From Desulfurococcus sp. (GTDB lineage Archaea; Thermoproteota; Thermoprotei_A; Sulfolobales; Desulfurococcaceae), in contig JAPNUX010000001.1 in the NCBI GenBank assembly GCA_026626905.1, positions 186,001-250,000 on the forward strand: a stretch of 64,000 bases of DNA, written 5' to 3'. Numbering within the stretch: position 1 is the first letter of the stretch; each line of letters opens with the position of its first letter. The notes under the pieces are model-generated. The model searched no databases. It saw nothing but the letters and a program-made list of their open reading frames with translations, and was not told the origin of the DNA. Both the position numbers and the translations under genes were made by a program. Positions 8,998 through 16,025 of this stretch are shown piece by piece.

Positions 8998-9025
8998 GTA
9001 TTACTTTCCAGTGTTTTAGTAGCAC
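8998..9025 (-). promoter_or_regulatory. NikR-type operator of the ECF nickel operon
   Basis: An imperfect 28-bp inverted repeat, GTATTAC-N14-GTAGCAC on the + strand, has the same spacing as the perfect site at 9773-9800 and the same overall geometry (6-N16-6) as the known E. coli nik operator. It sits where minus-strand transcription of cbiM should begin, about 25 nt from the TATA element at 9030-9044, so a bound NikR would block initiation. Confidence 0.7.
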
Positions 9026-9029
9026 TAAT

Positions 9030-9044
9030 CCATTTATATATTTC
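9030..9044. promoter_or_regulatory. Shared TATA element between cbiM operon and nikR
   Basis: The AT-rich CATTTATATATTTCC reads as a TATA box in both directions (TTTATATAT on +, TATATAAAT on -). On the minus strand it places initiation near 9011, inside the operator. On the plus strand it places initiation near 9063, about ten bases before the nikR ATG, where GGGAG provides a ribosome-binding site. Confidence 0.55.
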
Positions 9045-9073
9045 CTGTATTTGCATAATATTGGGAGAACACT

Positions 9074-9478
9074 ATGAAGAGGGAAAACGTGAAGAGATTT
9101 AGTGTCTCGGTACCACCTAAACTACTAAGAGACTTCGATGAATTTGTTAAGAGCATGGGCTACAAGCGTTCAAGAGCAATCCAGCTCGCCATGCAGAACT
9201 TTCTATCGGAGTACGCAGTGAAACGTGGAAAAGAAGTAGTAGCTGGCGCCATCCTCATGCTCTACGACCACAAGAGAGTGAAAGATACACTAACAGACAT
9301 ACAACACGAGTACACCAATGTAATTAAGTCAACAATACACATTCACATAGATGAACGAAACTGCTTTGAAGTAGTAGCTGTTATAGGTGAAGCAGAAGTC
9401 ATCCAGAACTTAGCTAGAAAACTAATGAAAGAAAAAGGAGTAAAACAACTAAAACTAACCGTATTCCCCCTCCCCTAG
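9074..9478 (+). CDS. nikR: Nickel-responsive transcriptional regulator NikR
   Basis: This 134-residue protein has an N-terminal ribbon-helix-helix DNA-binding domain (residues 7-45: strand Arg-Phe-Ser-Val-Ser-Val, then two helices) and a C-terminal ACT-like metal-binding domain. The high-affinity square-planar Ni site is complete: His78, His89, His91 and Cys97, offset by exactly +2 from the E. coli ligands His76, His87, His89 and Cys95. The protein should act as a tetramer that represses nickel uptake genes when Ni2+ is plentiful. Two matching operators flank it, one at the ECF operon and one before the FmdE/ABC operon. Its stop codon TAG is also the first three bases of a CRISPR-like repeat core. 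Confidence 0.96.
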   Translation: MKRENVKRFSVSVPPKLLRDFDEFVKSMGYKRSRAIQLAMQNFLSEYAVKRGKEVVAGAILMLYDHKRVKDTLTDIQHEYTNVIKSTIHIHIDERNCFEVVAVIGEAEVIQNLARKLMKEKGVKQLKLTVFPLP

Positions 9479-9687
9479 TTTTGCTTGTTTTAAACTTGAA
9501 GGAACAACCCGATGTACAGGTAGTGGAAGAGTAAACCTCTTAGTTTTGCTTGTTTTAACTTACCTTGCTGGTGTATTCGCCGAGTTCGAGGATACAATCC
9601 TCTTAGTTTTGCTTGTTTTTAACGAACGAATTGATCGTCGTGTCTTGCTACCGCGAGAGGCTCCTCTTAGTTTTGCTTGTTTTGAAC
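9476..9687 (-). CRISPR. Small CRISPR-like array, 4 repeats and 3 spacers
   Basis: A 16-nt core TAGTTTTGCTTGTTTT occurs exactly at 9476, 9541, 9604 and 9668, a period of 63-65 nt. The last three copies extend to about 24-25 nt, with CCTCT before the core and AAC, TAAC or GAAC after it. The unique spacers are 40, 39 and 39 nt (9496-9535, 9560-9598, 9624-9662). These are ordinary crenarchaeal CRISPR dimensions. The copy at 9476 lacks the CCTCT end. Terminal repeats usually decay at the leader-distal end, so transcription on the minus strand from a leader around 9690-9770 is inferred. No cas gene is in the window. Confidence 0.75.
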
Positions 9688-9699
9688 TGAGAGTGTTGT

Positions 9700-9742
9700 T
9701 AGCATTCCATGAGCCCGCGGAAAACCCCCTCGTTGAATGCTA
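9700..9742. repeat. Inverted repeat between the array and the fmdE-like promoter
   Basis: TAGCATTC (9700-9707) and GAATGCTA (9735-9742) are perfect 8-bp complements separated by 27 nt. The element lies in the putative CRISPR leader and directly upstream of the TATA box of the next operon. It may be a hairpin or a protein site; no role can be assigned. Confidence 0.4.
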
Positions 9743-9751
9743 GCCGAAAAA

Positions 9752-9760
9752 CTTATAAAC
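9752..9760 (+). promoter_or_regulatory. TATA box of the FmdE-like/ABC operon
   Basis: CTTATAAAC, preceded by purine-rich CGAAAA as a BRE candidate, lies about 25 nt upstream of the centre of the perfect NikR-type palindrome. Transcription should therefore start within the operator. Confidence 0.6.
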
Positions 9761-9772
9761 TCTTATCCTCTG

Positions 9773-9800
9773 GTATTACTTTTTCATGGAAAAGTAATAC
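9773..9800 (+). promoter_or_regulatory. NikR-type operator of the FmdE-like/ABC operon
   Basis: A perfect palindrome: GTATTACTTTT, six central bases TCATGG, then AAAAGTAATAC. Total length is 28 bp, and it reads as GTATTA-N16-TAATAC, matching the 6-16-6 layout of the E. coli NikR operator GTATGA-N16-TCATAC. It covers the predicted transcription start, which implies nickel-dependent repression of the downstream genes. Confidence 0.75.
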
Positions 9801-9812
9801 TAGGTGGGAGAA

Positions 9813-10475
9813 GTGAATAAGGAGGTCTTAATTGAGAAACTAAGAGATTTCCATGGTCATATATGTCCCTTTCTTGTTCTTGGCGCAAGGGCTTCAATAC
9901 TAGCTATGGAACATCTCGGTGTTAAAAAGCTGGGGGTTTATGAAAGTATTGAAGAGGACTTGCTGGCTATAGTGGAGTGTAACAATTGTTTTGCAGATGG
10001 TGTTCAGGTGGTGACAGGCTGTACTTTCGGTAATAATAGCCTGATATACTTCGATCTAGGTAAGAATGCAGTTACTCTAGTGAAGAGGGGTAGCTGGGAT
10101 GGAGTGAGAGTTTACATTGATGCAGAGAGACTTAAGGAACGTTATTTCCCTAAGAGCGCGCTTGAGCTCTTCGATAAAGTTGTTGTAAAAAGAAGTGGAT
10201 CGGAGGAGGAGAGAAAGCTCCTCTTAAAAATGTGGGAGGAAATCGGCTATAAAATGCTTGAGATACCTAAAAGCGAATTTAAAATTGAGCGGGTTAAGGT
10301 TCAGCCGATCGAGCGGGCGCCAATATTTGGAAATGTACGGTGCTGTAAGTGCGGTGAACTCGTGATGGCAAGTAGAGCTGTCCGTATTTCTGGAAGAGAC
10401 TATTGCCTGAGGTGTGCTGGAAAACCATACTATGCTGTTATTGGGAGAGGAATAGTGAAGCTGAATGGTGAATAA
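9813..10475 (+). CDS. FmdE-family protein with C-terminal zinc ribbon
   Basis: The N-terminal domain matches the FmdE family (formylmethanofuran dehydrogenase subunit E-like). It begins with Phe-His-Gly-His-Ile-Cys-Pro-Phe (His14, His16, Cys18), followed by a conserved Cys-Asn-Asn-Cys and Gly-Cys-Thr-Phe-Gly-Asn-Asn region near 60-80. The last 50 residues contain Cys-x2-Cys and Cys-x2-Cys, a treble-clef or zinc-ribbon unit. No formylmethanofuran dehydrogenase is nearby. Its place at the head of an ABC transporter operon behind a NikR operator suggests metal handling, perhaps a nickel-binding or insertion protein (inference). GTG 9813 is chosen over GTG 9804 because GGTGGGAG lies just upstream. 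Confidence 0.82.
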   Translation: MNKEVLIEKLRDFHGHICPFLVLGARASILAMEHLGVKKLGVYESIEEDLLAIVECNNCFADGVQVVTGCTFGNNSLIYFDLGKNAVTLVKRGSWDGVRVYIDAERLKERYFPKSALELFDKVVVKRSGSEEERKLLLKMWEEIGYKMLEIPKSEFKIERVKVQPIERAPIFGNVRCCKCGELVMASRAVRISGRDYCLRCAGKPYYAVIGRGIVKLNGE

Positions 10476-10476
10476 A

Positions 10477-11622
10477 ATGAAGAAGCTTGCCATAGCATTA
10501 ATCATAGTTGTAGTTCTTAGTGTAACTGTAGCCTACCTGCTATATCCGCAAGTACAGAGTGGTTTAGGAGAAAAGCCTCCTGCACAAACTGAATACGTGT
10601 CGATAACTGATTTTGCGAATAGAACTCTAACCCTGCCGAGAAATATATCGAGGATTGTAGCAATCGGGCCTGGGATGCTCCGCCTCATCGTATATCTTAA
10701 CGCAGTAGACCTGGTTGTCGGTGTTGAGAAAGCAGAGAAAACCTGGGGTGTTGTTGGAAGAGACTACGCTATGGCTATAAAGGAGAAAATCGAGGAGCTA
10801 CCTGAAATTGGTCCCGGGGGGCCTGGTAACCCACCGGATCCCGAGCTCATATTATCCGTGAAGCCGGAGCTAGTAATCATGCATACAGCCTACCTGTCCT
10901 TCTACAACCCCGACGAGCTGCAAATGAGAATAAATGCAACTGTAATAGTTTTAGATTACACTCCAGCTACATCACCTGATCTCGAGCTATTCTATAAAGC
11001 AATAGAGATTCTCGGTAAAGCTTTAAACCGAGAGGAGAGAGCGCAGCAACTAATAGCATACACCAGGTCGTTGCTCGCTGATTTAAGCCGCAGAGTTGAA
11101 GGTTTAAACACAACAGCAGTTAAAGTATATGTTGGAGGAGTTTCAGCTAGAGGTCTCCAGCCGTTTACAGCCACGCAATCACCATACCCACCGCTCGTAT
11201 GGTTGAAGACTCAGAGCATATCTGATGCTTACGCTAAAACACAAGGGCTTCTATCCCTACAATTTGAAACTCTACTTAAGGAGCAGCCTGATGTAATATT
11301 CATCGATGAGAATAGCCTCAAACCTGTAATACTACCAGACTTTAAGAAGGAGCCATCAAAGTATCTAAGCCTTAAAGCATTCAGAGAGGGAAGAGTGTAC
11401 GGGCTCCTACCCTACAACTACTATCACTGCAATATCGCAGTGGCTCTGGCGAATAGTTACTACATAGGTAAAGTGCTCTACCCAGAAAGGTTTGCAGATA
11501 TCGACCCAGCCGAGAAGGCAGATGAAATATTCAGGGTGTTCGTAGGCAAACCAATATATGATCTCTTCCTGAAGGGCGGGTATGAGGGGTACAGGAATAT
11601 ATCAGATCTCTTCTCGAGTTAG
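10477..11622 (+). CDS. ABC transporter substrate-binding protein, BtuF/FepB type
   Basis: An N-terminal membrane anchor or signal helix (about residues 2-22, no lipobox Cys) is followed by a class III periplasmic binding fold: 'Asp-Phe-Ala-Asn-Arg-Thr-Leu-Thr-Leu-Pro', then Arg-Ile-Val-Ala-Ile-Gly-Pro-Gly, then Pro-Glu-Leu-Val-Ile. This is the pattern of cobalamin, siderophore and metal-chelate receptors. It probably captures a metal complex outside the membrane and delivers it to the FecCD-type permease encoded next. ATG 10477 is preferred to ATG 10465 because GGTG lies 6 nt upstream. The nickel-regulated promoter makes nickel (free or chelated) the leading substrate, though iron or cobalt complexes remain possible. 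Confidence 0.88.
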   Translation: MKKLAIALIIVVVLSVTVAYLLYPQVQSGLGEKPPAQTEYVSITDFANRTLTLPRNISRIVAIGPGMLRLIVYLNAVDLVVGVEKAEKTWGVVGRDYAMAIKEKIEELPEIGPGGPGNPPDPELILSVKPELVIMHTAYLSFYNPDELQMRINATVIVLDYTPATSPDLELFYKAIEILGKALNREERAQQLIAYTRSLLADLSRRVEGLNTTAVKVYVGGVSARGLQPFTATQSPYPPLVWLKTQSISDAYAKTQGLLSLQFETLLKEQPDVIFIDENSLKPVILPDFKKEPSKYLSLKAFREGRVYGLLPYNYYHCNIAVALANSYYIGKVLYPERFADIDPAEKADEIFRVFVGKPIYDLFLKGGYEGYRNISDLFSS

Positions 11623-11631
11623 GGGGTCCAG

Positions 11632-12678
11632 GTGAACAGGGTCTTCATCACCTATGTTTCTTTATTTACAGTAATGTTCATGTTATTTTTGATATCGGTT
11701 TCAATTGGCTCGTATTCTCTAAAGCCACTAGACTCCCTGAAGACTATTGTTTTAGGGAGTAGCGATAAGATTGTGAAAATCGTTGTGGATTTAAGATTAA
11801 GGAGGGCTGCTACGTGCATAGTTGTAGGGGCTATTCTAGGTGCTTGCGGTACTATTCTACAATATCTTCTACGCAATCCATTAGCATCACCTTATACACT
11901 GGGAATTCAGAGCGCGGCAGCACTAGGTGCTGGTATAGCAATCATGTTATTGCAGGGCGGCTCGATGATTGGATCACGCACAGCAGCTACTGCCACATTA
12001 ATTATTGAGAACCCCTACACGGTATGCATTCTAGCATTCACTTTCTCAGCCATGCAAGCTCTATTAATTCTTCTACTAGCATATGCCGTAGGGCTCTCCG
12101 TATACTCCATACTGCTTGTTTCTGCCGTCATGTCCTTTGCTGTTCAAGCTGTACTTTCACTACTACAGTACTTATTCTTTAACGAGATAGCTGTAGCCGC
12201 CTTAGTTTTCTGGACCTTCGGTGATGTAGGTAGGACATCATGGGTAGAAATCTGGGGGTTAACAGCTGTAGCATTCATTTTGCTACTTGCTTTCACCGCT
12301 AAATCTATCGATCTAGACCTCATATCTCTTGGAGATGATATAGCATCTTCAAGTGGCGTAAATCCAAAGATATTCAGAGTTGTATCAATACTTGCAGTCG
12401 CCTTAGCAACCGCGGTAGCCGTCTCCTTTACTGGAGTTATAGGTTTCGTGGGGCTTCTAGCAGGACACATGGCCAGGCTCTGCACTGGCTGGTCTGCAAG
12501 AAAAAGCCTACCGGCATCAGCTATTTTAGGGTCTATAGTCTTACTGGCCGCTGATATCGTAGGGAGGAGTGTAATTCCCGGAGTAGTCCTGCCGGTTGGC
12601 ATAACAACAACAATTATCGGTGTTCCCCTTCTCATAGTGCTTCTTGTCGGCGGTAAGCATGGTGTACCTAAAGATTAA
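11632..12678 (+). CDS. FecCD/BtuC-type ABC transporter permease
   Basis: This 348-residue protein has about ten hydrophobic helices. It shows hallmark FecCD segments: 'Arg-Leu-Arg-Arg-Ala-Ala-Thr-Cys-Ile-Val-Val-Gly-Ala-Ile-Leu-Gly' near residue 50, 'Asn-Pro-Leu-Ala-Ser-Pro-Tyr-Thr-Leu-Gly' near 85, and the ATPase-contact loop 'Gly-Phe-Val-Gly-Leu-Leu-Ala-Gly-His' near 270. It starts with GTG 9 nt after the binding-protein stop. It should form a homodimeric channel for the metal or metal-chelate substrate of the same operon. Confidence 0.93.
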   Translation: MNRVFITYVSLFTVMFMLFLISVSIGSYSLKPLDSLKTIVLGSSDKIVKIVVDLRLRRAATCIVVGAILGACGTILQYLLRNPLASPYTLGIQSAAALGAGIAIMLLQGGSMIGSRTAATATLIIENPYTVCILAFTFSAMQALLILLLAYAVGLSVYSILLVSAVMSFAVQAVLSLLQYLFFNEIAVAALVFWTFGDVGRTSWVEIWGLTAVAFILLLAFTAKSIDLDLISLGDDIASSSGVNPKIFRVVSILAVALATAVAVSFTGVIGFVGLLAGHMARLCTGWSARKSLPASAILGSIVLLAADIVGRSVIPGVVLPVGITTTIIGVPLLIVLLVGGKHGVPKD

Positions 12679-13417
12679 TAACGTTGAATTCTGGTACAGG
12701 AGCTTCAAGGTTCTCAGCAATATAACCTTCGAGGTATGTAAAGGCGAGGTTCTATCTGTTGTCGGCCCTAACGCTTCAGGGAAGACTACTCTGCTTAAAG
12801 TTATAGATGGTATACTAAAACCCCAGCAGGGCTCGGTTTACGTTGACGGTAAAAACCTGCAGGATTTTAAACGACTTGAAGTTGCAAAACTTATCGGCTA
12901 TGTTCCACAAAGACTTAATGTAATACAGCCACTAACAGTATATGATTTCGTCATGACTGGCAGGAAGCCGTATATAGCTTTCACTCCAACCAAGATGGAT
13001 AGAGATGCTGTACTAGAGGCAATTAAAGTAGTTCAACTCTCTGATAAACTATCAAGGAGTATTACAGAGCTCAGTGGAGGGGAATTCCAGAGAGCATTAA
13101 TAGCAAGAGCTCTTGCAGCTAACCCGCAAATCCTACTGCTAGACGAGCCAACAGCTAACCTTGACCCATACTATCAAATCGAGATATTGAAGTTAATAGT
13201 GAAGCTAGCGAGATCCAAGAATATATTGGTTATCATGGCACTACACGACCTTACACACGCCTACAAATACTCTGATAAAATCCTAATTATGAAGAATGGA
13301 GCAATATATGCAGCTGGAAGCCCGGACGAGGTACTCACCCCTGAGAATATATATAGTGTCTACGGGGTCCGTGTCCACGTAATTCGAGATTTAAAGAGTA
13401 TAGTAGTCGTAGAGTAG
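12659..13417 (+). CDS. FepC/BtuD-type ABC transporter ATPase
   Basis: This is the ATPase partner of the preceding permease. Walker A is Gly-Pro-Asn-Ala-Ser-Gly-Lys-Thr-Thr (about residues 36-44), the Q-loop is Tyr-Val-Pro-Gln-Arg, the signature is Leu-Ser-Gly-Gly-Glu-Phe-Gln-Arg, Walker B is Leu-Leu-Leu-Asp-Glu-Pro-Thr, and the H-loop is Met-Ala-Leu-His-Asp-Leu. All are intact. ATG 12659 is preferred over TTG 12644, giving a 20-nt overlap with the permease and implying coupled translation. It is the last gene of the NikR-controlled operon; a 220-nt spacer follows, holding a TATA-like TTATATACTTTAAAACC near 13462-13478 and no further gene that I can see. Confidence 0.92.
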   Translation: MVYLKINNVEFWYRSFKVLSNITFEVCKGEVLSVVGPNASGKTTLLKVIDGILKPQQGSVYVDGKNLQDFKRLEVAKLIGYVPQRLNVIQPLTVYDFVMTGRKPYIAFTPTKMDRDAVLEAIKVVQLSDKLSRSITELSGGEFQRALIARALAANPQILLLDEPTANLDPYYQIEILKLIVKLARSKNILVIMALHDLTHAYKYSDKILIMKNGAIYAAGSPDEVLTPENIYSVYGVRVHVIRDLKSIVVVE

Positions 13418-13637
13418 AATGCTTACTGTATTAGCTTAACACCCTTGATAAGTCATCATACCTTATATACTTTAAAACCTGATTGAGTGGTGCTCTAAGC
13501 CCTGTAGCGGTGAGTGGAGTGTAGAGATAGTATGAGAGCCACGTGCTGTTAGGCTTGACAGCTGCTCACAGCCTAGAGCTAGTACCAGGCTCGCTATTAA
13601 ACTCCTCTTTAAGAGAGGGTTCCCAGGGGGTGCCTGG

Positions 13638-13997
13638 ATGAGGAGTGTAAGTAATATTGTTGCATCTATACTTATACTGCTGGCTGTAGCTCCTGCTATA
13701 GTCTACGTGGCTAGCGAGGCTGTATCTAGAGCTAGGATTACAGAGTATACTAGTACTCCATACAATCATGGTGTACTCTACCTCTTAAGGGATAACAATG
13801 GATTCAAGATTCTCATCTATGTTGAAAGACCACCGCAGCAATTGCTACTATATGATTCACAGGGCGTTGAATTTAATCTACTAGACTACTGTGATCTCAC
13901 TGTATCGAGAACCTGTATTCTCCGCCTTAACCTAGCACCCCCGGTCTACATGGTGGTTGACGGGGTTGTTGTGGAGGGAGAGGTGATTACTGGTTGA
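13638..13997 (+). CDS. Small pilin-like membrane-anchored protein
   Basis: This 119-residue protein begins Met-Arg-Ser-Val-Ser-Asn-Ile-Val and continues with a hydrophobic helix to about residue 25. The short basic start and Val-Ser at the helix entry resemble archaeal class III signal sequences, although the match is weaker than in the pilin at 3261. The rest is a beta-rich extracytoplasmic domain with a Cys pair (Asp-Tyr-Cys and Arg-Thr-Cys) that could form a disulfide. GGGGGTG precedes the ATG. Its stop overlaps the TTG start of the next gene, so the two are an operon. It may be a minor pilin; function unproven. Confidence 0.6.
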   Translation: MRSVSNIVASILILLAVAPAIVYVASEAVSRARITEYTSTPYNHGVLYLLRDNNGFKILIYVERPPQQLLLYDSQGVEFNLLDYCDLTVSRTCILRLNLAPPVYMVVDGVVVEGEVITG

Positions 13998-14752
13998 AGA
14001 GTTTAATTGAAGTCTACGGGGTTCTACTACTATCACTCCTAGTAGTAGCCGGGGTAGGAGTCTACGCGGCACTAGTAAACTATTCATTAAAGGCTACAGG
14101 CGAGTTAAGCAGTACGATTGCTTCTGATTCAGCTAGGAGAAGCGAGAAGGTATACTTGGAGATGGAAGGTGAGAGATTAAAGCTTACTTCTACTACAAGC
14201 CTGGTGGTGAGAGACATCCTAGTCTATGATGCCACCGGCATACTATTCGAGAATAACACTAGTATAAGACTCCAGCCTGGTGAAACCGTAGAATACTTTC
14301 TCCCAGGTCAGGTGGCTTCAGCAGTCTCGCAGGGAGCCGCCTTCATAGGAGTTTACACTGAGAGAGGAAGCTTCATCACGTGGAGTCCTCTAGAGCAGAC
14401 TCTAACTCGAGATTATAGTGGATTCACTAGCACTAGGGTTCACGTGGTATACCCAGAGTACACTCCCCGTGAATCCGTTTTATTCGAGTATAATGGGAGT
14501 GGAGTGATCCAGGGTGTTACAATCTACTCTTACTACACGGGGGTCAACATAACGCGGATACTAGTGGACGGCGTGCAGGTGAATACTGCTCCAGTAGTGG
14601 TCGGCAGGTTCGGGTTGTTTACGCCTGCCCAGATATCCTCACTCTACATTCCTTTGAACGCGAGGTTTACAAGCGGAGTTCAAATCTACGGGACGGTACT
14701 CCCGCAGGCTGGGGGATTCGCCGAGGTAGTAATCACTATATCTTCTCTCTAA
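13994..14752 (+). CDS. Membrane-anchored extracytoplasmic protein, pilin-like
   Basis: An N-terminal hydrophobic helix (about residues 8-28) is followed by about 220 residues of beta-rich, Ser/Thr/Tyr-rich sequence with several Asn-x-Ser/Thr sequons (Asn-Asn-Thr-Ser, Asn-Gly-Ser, Asn-Ile-Thr). This is typical of glycosylated archaeal surface proteins. The TTG start is fused to the TGA stop of the previous gene (TTGA), a tight coupling. I do not recognise a family. Together the two proteins look like a pair of surface subunits, perhaps minor pilins served by the assembly machine at 3.2-6.4 kb (inference). Confidence 0.55.
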   Translation: MKSLIEVYGVLLLSLLVVAGVGVYAALVNYSLKATGELSSTIASDSARRSEKVYLEMEGERLKLTSTTSLVVRDILVYDATGILFENNTSIRLQPGETVEYFLPGQVASAVSQGAAFIGVYTERGSFITWSPLEQTLTRDYSGFTSTRVHVVYPEYTPRESVLFEYNGSGVIQGVTIYSYYTGVNITRILVDGVQVNTAPVVVGRFGLFTPAQISSLYIPLNARFTSGVQIYGTVLPQAGGFAEVVITISSL

Positions 14753-14866
14753 CACGAGTTCACCTACCTACTACACGCTCTAATGCTACCTGTAGCCGAG
14801 TTTAATTAGCCTTGCTTTCCCAGGATACTAGAAGCATGTCTTCTACCCCTCGTCACTGTTACTCGG

Positions 14867-15982
14867 CTAGGAGTCTACGAGCAGGGTTTCTAAGTGGAGG
14901 TCCCCGAGGAGATGGCTTACCTTCAACCGGCAGGACTGTACTCTGCATTCACCTAGATGCATGATAGCACTATCCCCTCTTATGGGGGCTCCGTTAACCC
15001 ATACTGGGATTGCAGCCTTGACAACGATGTCTCTTGGCTCCCCTCTAATGTCTTCAAGCTTCAAGTAGCTTTCTCCAGGCTCTACTAGGCCGCAGAAGGC
15101 TCCCCTGCAGCAGAGGATCCCGCTTCTAGACGCCCAGCATCTAGTATCGCTACTCTTCTCTAGTACTGCCTCTTGCTCTCCATCCTGGTTGAGGACTTCT
15201 AGAACCCTGCCTTTATCAATAACTATTATGCTCCCGAAGCCTGTGGCTAATCCGCTTTCAACTCCTGCTATCTCAACTAGGCTTGAACCCTCAAGGGCAA
15301 CCAGCAGGTTGTTTTTAGTGAAGAGGGGCTGTTGTCCACTGAAGCCTGCGAACACGCCTTCAGCGAGGGTAATAGGCTTTATTTCACCGCGCCGTGTTTT
15401 CACCAGCCAGCCACTAGACTCTACTAGAGCTGAGTTATCCCAGAGGAGGGCTATAGCTCTAGCAGGTACTCCTAGATCCCAGAGCTCGCTCTCAGAGATA
15501 ACTAGGCTTCTTCCATCTCTAAACGTGCAGGCAAAGAGCTTAAAGCCCGCGGAGCACTCCACTGGAATACCTTTATAGGCATCCTCGACAACCCTAATAC
15601 TTCGAGTAGTAGAGTAGGCTATAGATGTATACCTGCCTGTGTAGAATGCTACTATGAGTGCTCCTATAGTACTCCCCACGGCAATCCTTGATGCATAGTA
15701 CTCTTCCCCCCTAGCTGTGATACTATAGTTTTTCCCGGCTGCGGCTACACGAAGCCCGTTAAACCAGGCTATGCAGCCTCCACTATTATTAATCCTCCTC
15801 CAGGTGCCGCTATCTGAGCCGTAGGGTGTCACCCTCGGGTGCTCTACTCCACTGTAGACTATTGACTCGAAGTCGTAGCGGGATAGCTCGGCACTGGTAC
15901 TCCAGGGGTTTAAACCCGCGTTCTCGAGCTGCTGTGAGACATCTACTAGTGACTTAACAGTATAGTTAAGCTTTAACTCCAC
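14867..15982 (-). CDS. Hypothetical protein, 371 aa, beta-rich
   Basis: Not recognised. The sequence is built of many short strands with repeated Gly/Ser turns and scattered Trp/Tyr residues, with recurring patterns such as 'Asp-Gly-Arg-Ser-Leu-Val-Ile-Ser' and 'Asp-Lys-Gly-Arg-Val-Leu-Glu-Val-Leu'. This is compatible with a beta-propeller or WD-like fold. Six or more Cys residues are present, some adjacent (Cys-Cys-Arg-Gly-Ala-Phe-Cys). There is no clear signal peptide. It lies 43 nt upstream of nnr on the same strand (nnr ends at its right), so the two are not an obvious operon. The call rests on an intact frame with protein-like composition. Confidence 0.6.
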   Translation of the reverse strand: MELKLNYTVKSLVDVSQQLENAGLNPWSTSAELSRYDFESIVYSGVEHPRVTPYGSDSGTWRRINNSGGCIAWFNGLRVAAAGKNYSITARGEEYYASRIAVGSTIGALIVAFYTGRYTSIAYSTTRSIRVVEDAYKGIPVECSAGFKLFACTFRDGRSLVISESELWDLGVPARAIALLWDNSALVESSGWLVKTRRGEIKPITLAEGVFAGFSGQQPLFTKNNLLVALEGSSLVEIAGVESGLATGFGSIIVIDKGRVLEVLNQDGEQEAVLEKSSDTRCWASRSGILCCRGAFCGLVEPGESYLKLEDIRGEPRDIVVKAAIPVWVNGAPIRGDSAIMHLGECRVQSCRLKVSHLLGDLHLETLLVDS

Positions 15983-16025
15983 TCACGCCACCACAGGCTT
16001 CAGGAGCAGGGGGTTTAAAATAGAG

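Noticed and set aside
9546-9743. Open frame across the repeat region on the + strand
   Set aside because: It runs through three CRISPR-like repeats and their spacers and has no ribosome-binding site; the periodic repeats explain the sequence better.
12144-12635. 163-codon frame on the minus strand
   Set aside because: It is antisense to the FecCD permease, whose frame carries clear family motifs; composition reflects the complement of a membrane protein.
15189-15578. 129-codon frame on the + strand
   Set aside because: Lies wholly antisense to the 371-residue hypothetical gene and is Ser/Arg/Pro-rich with no start signal.
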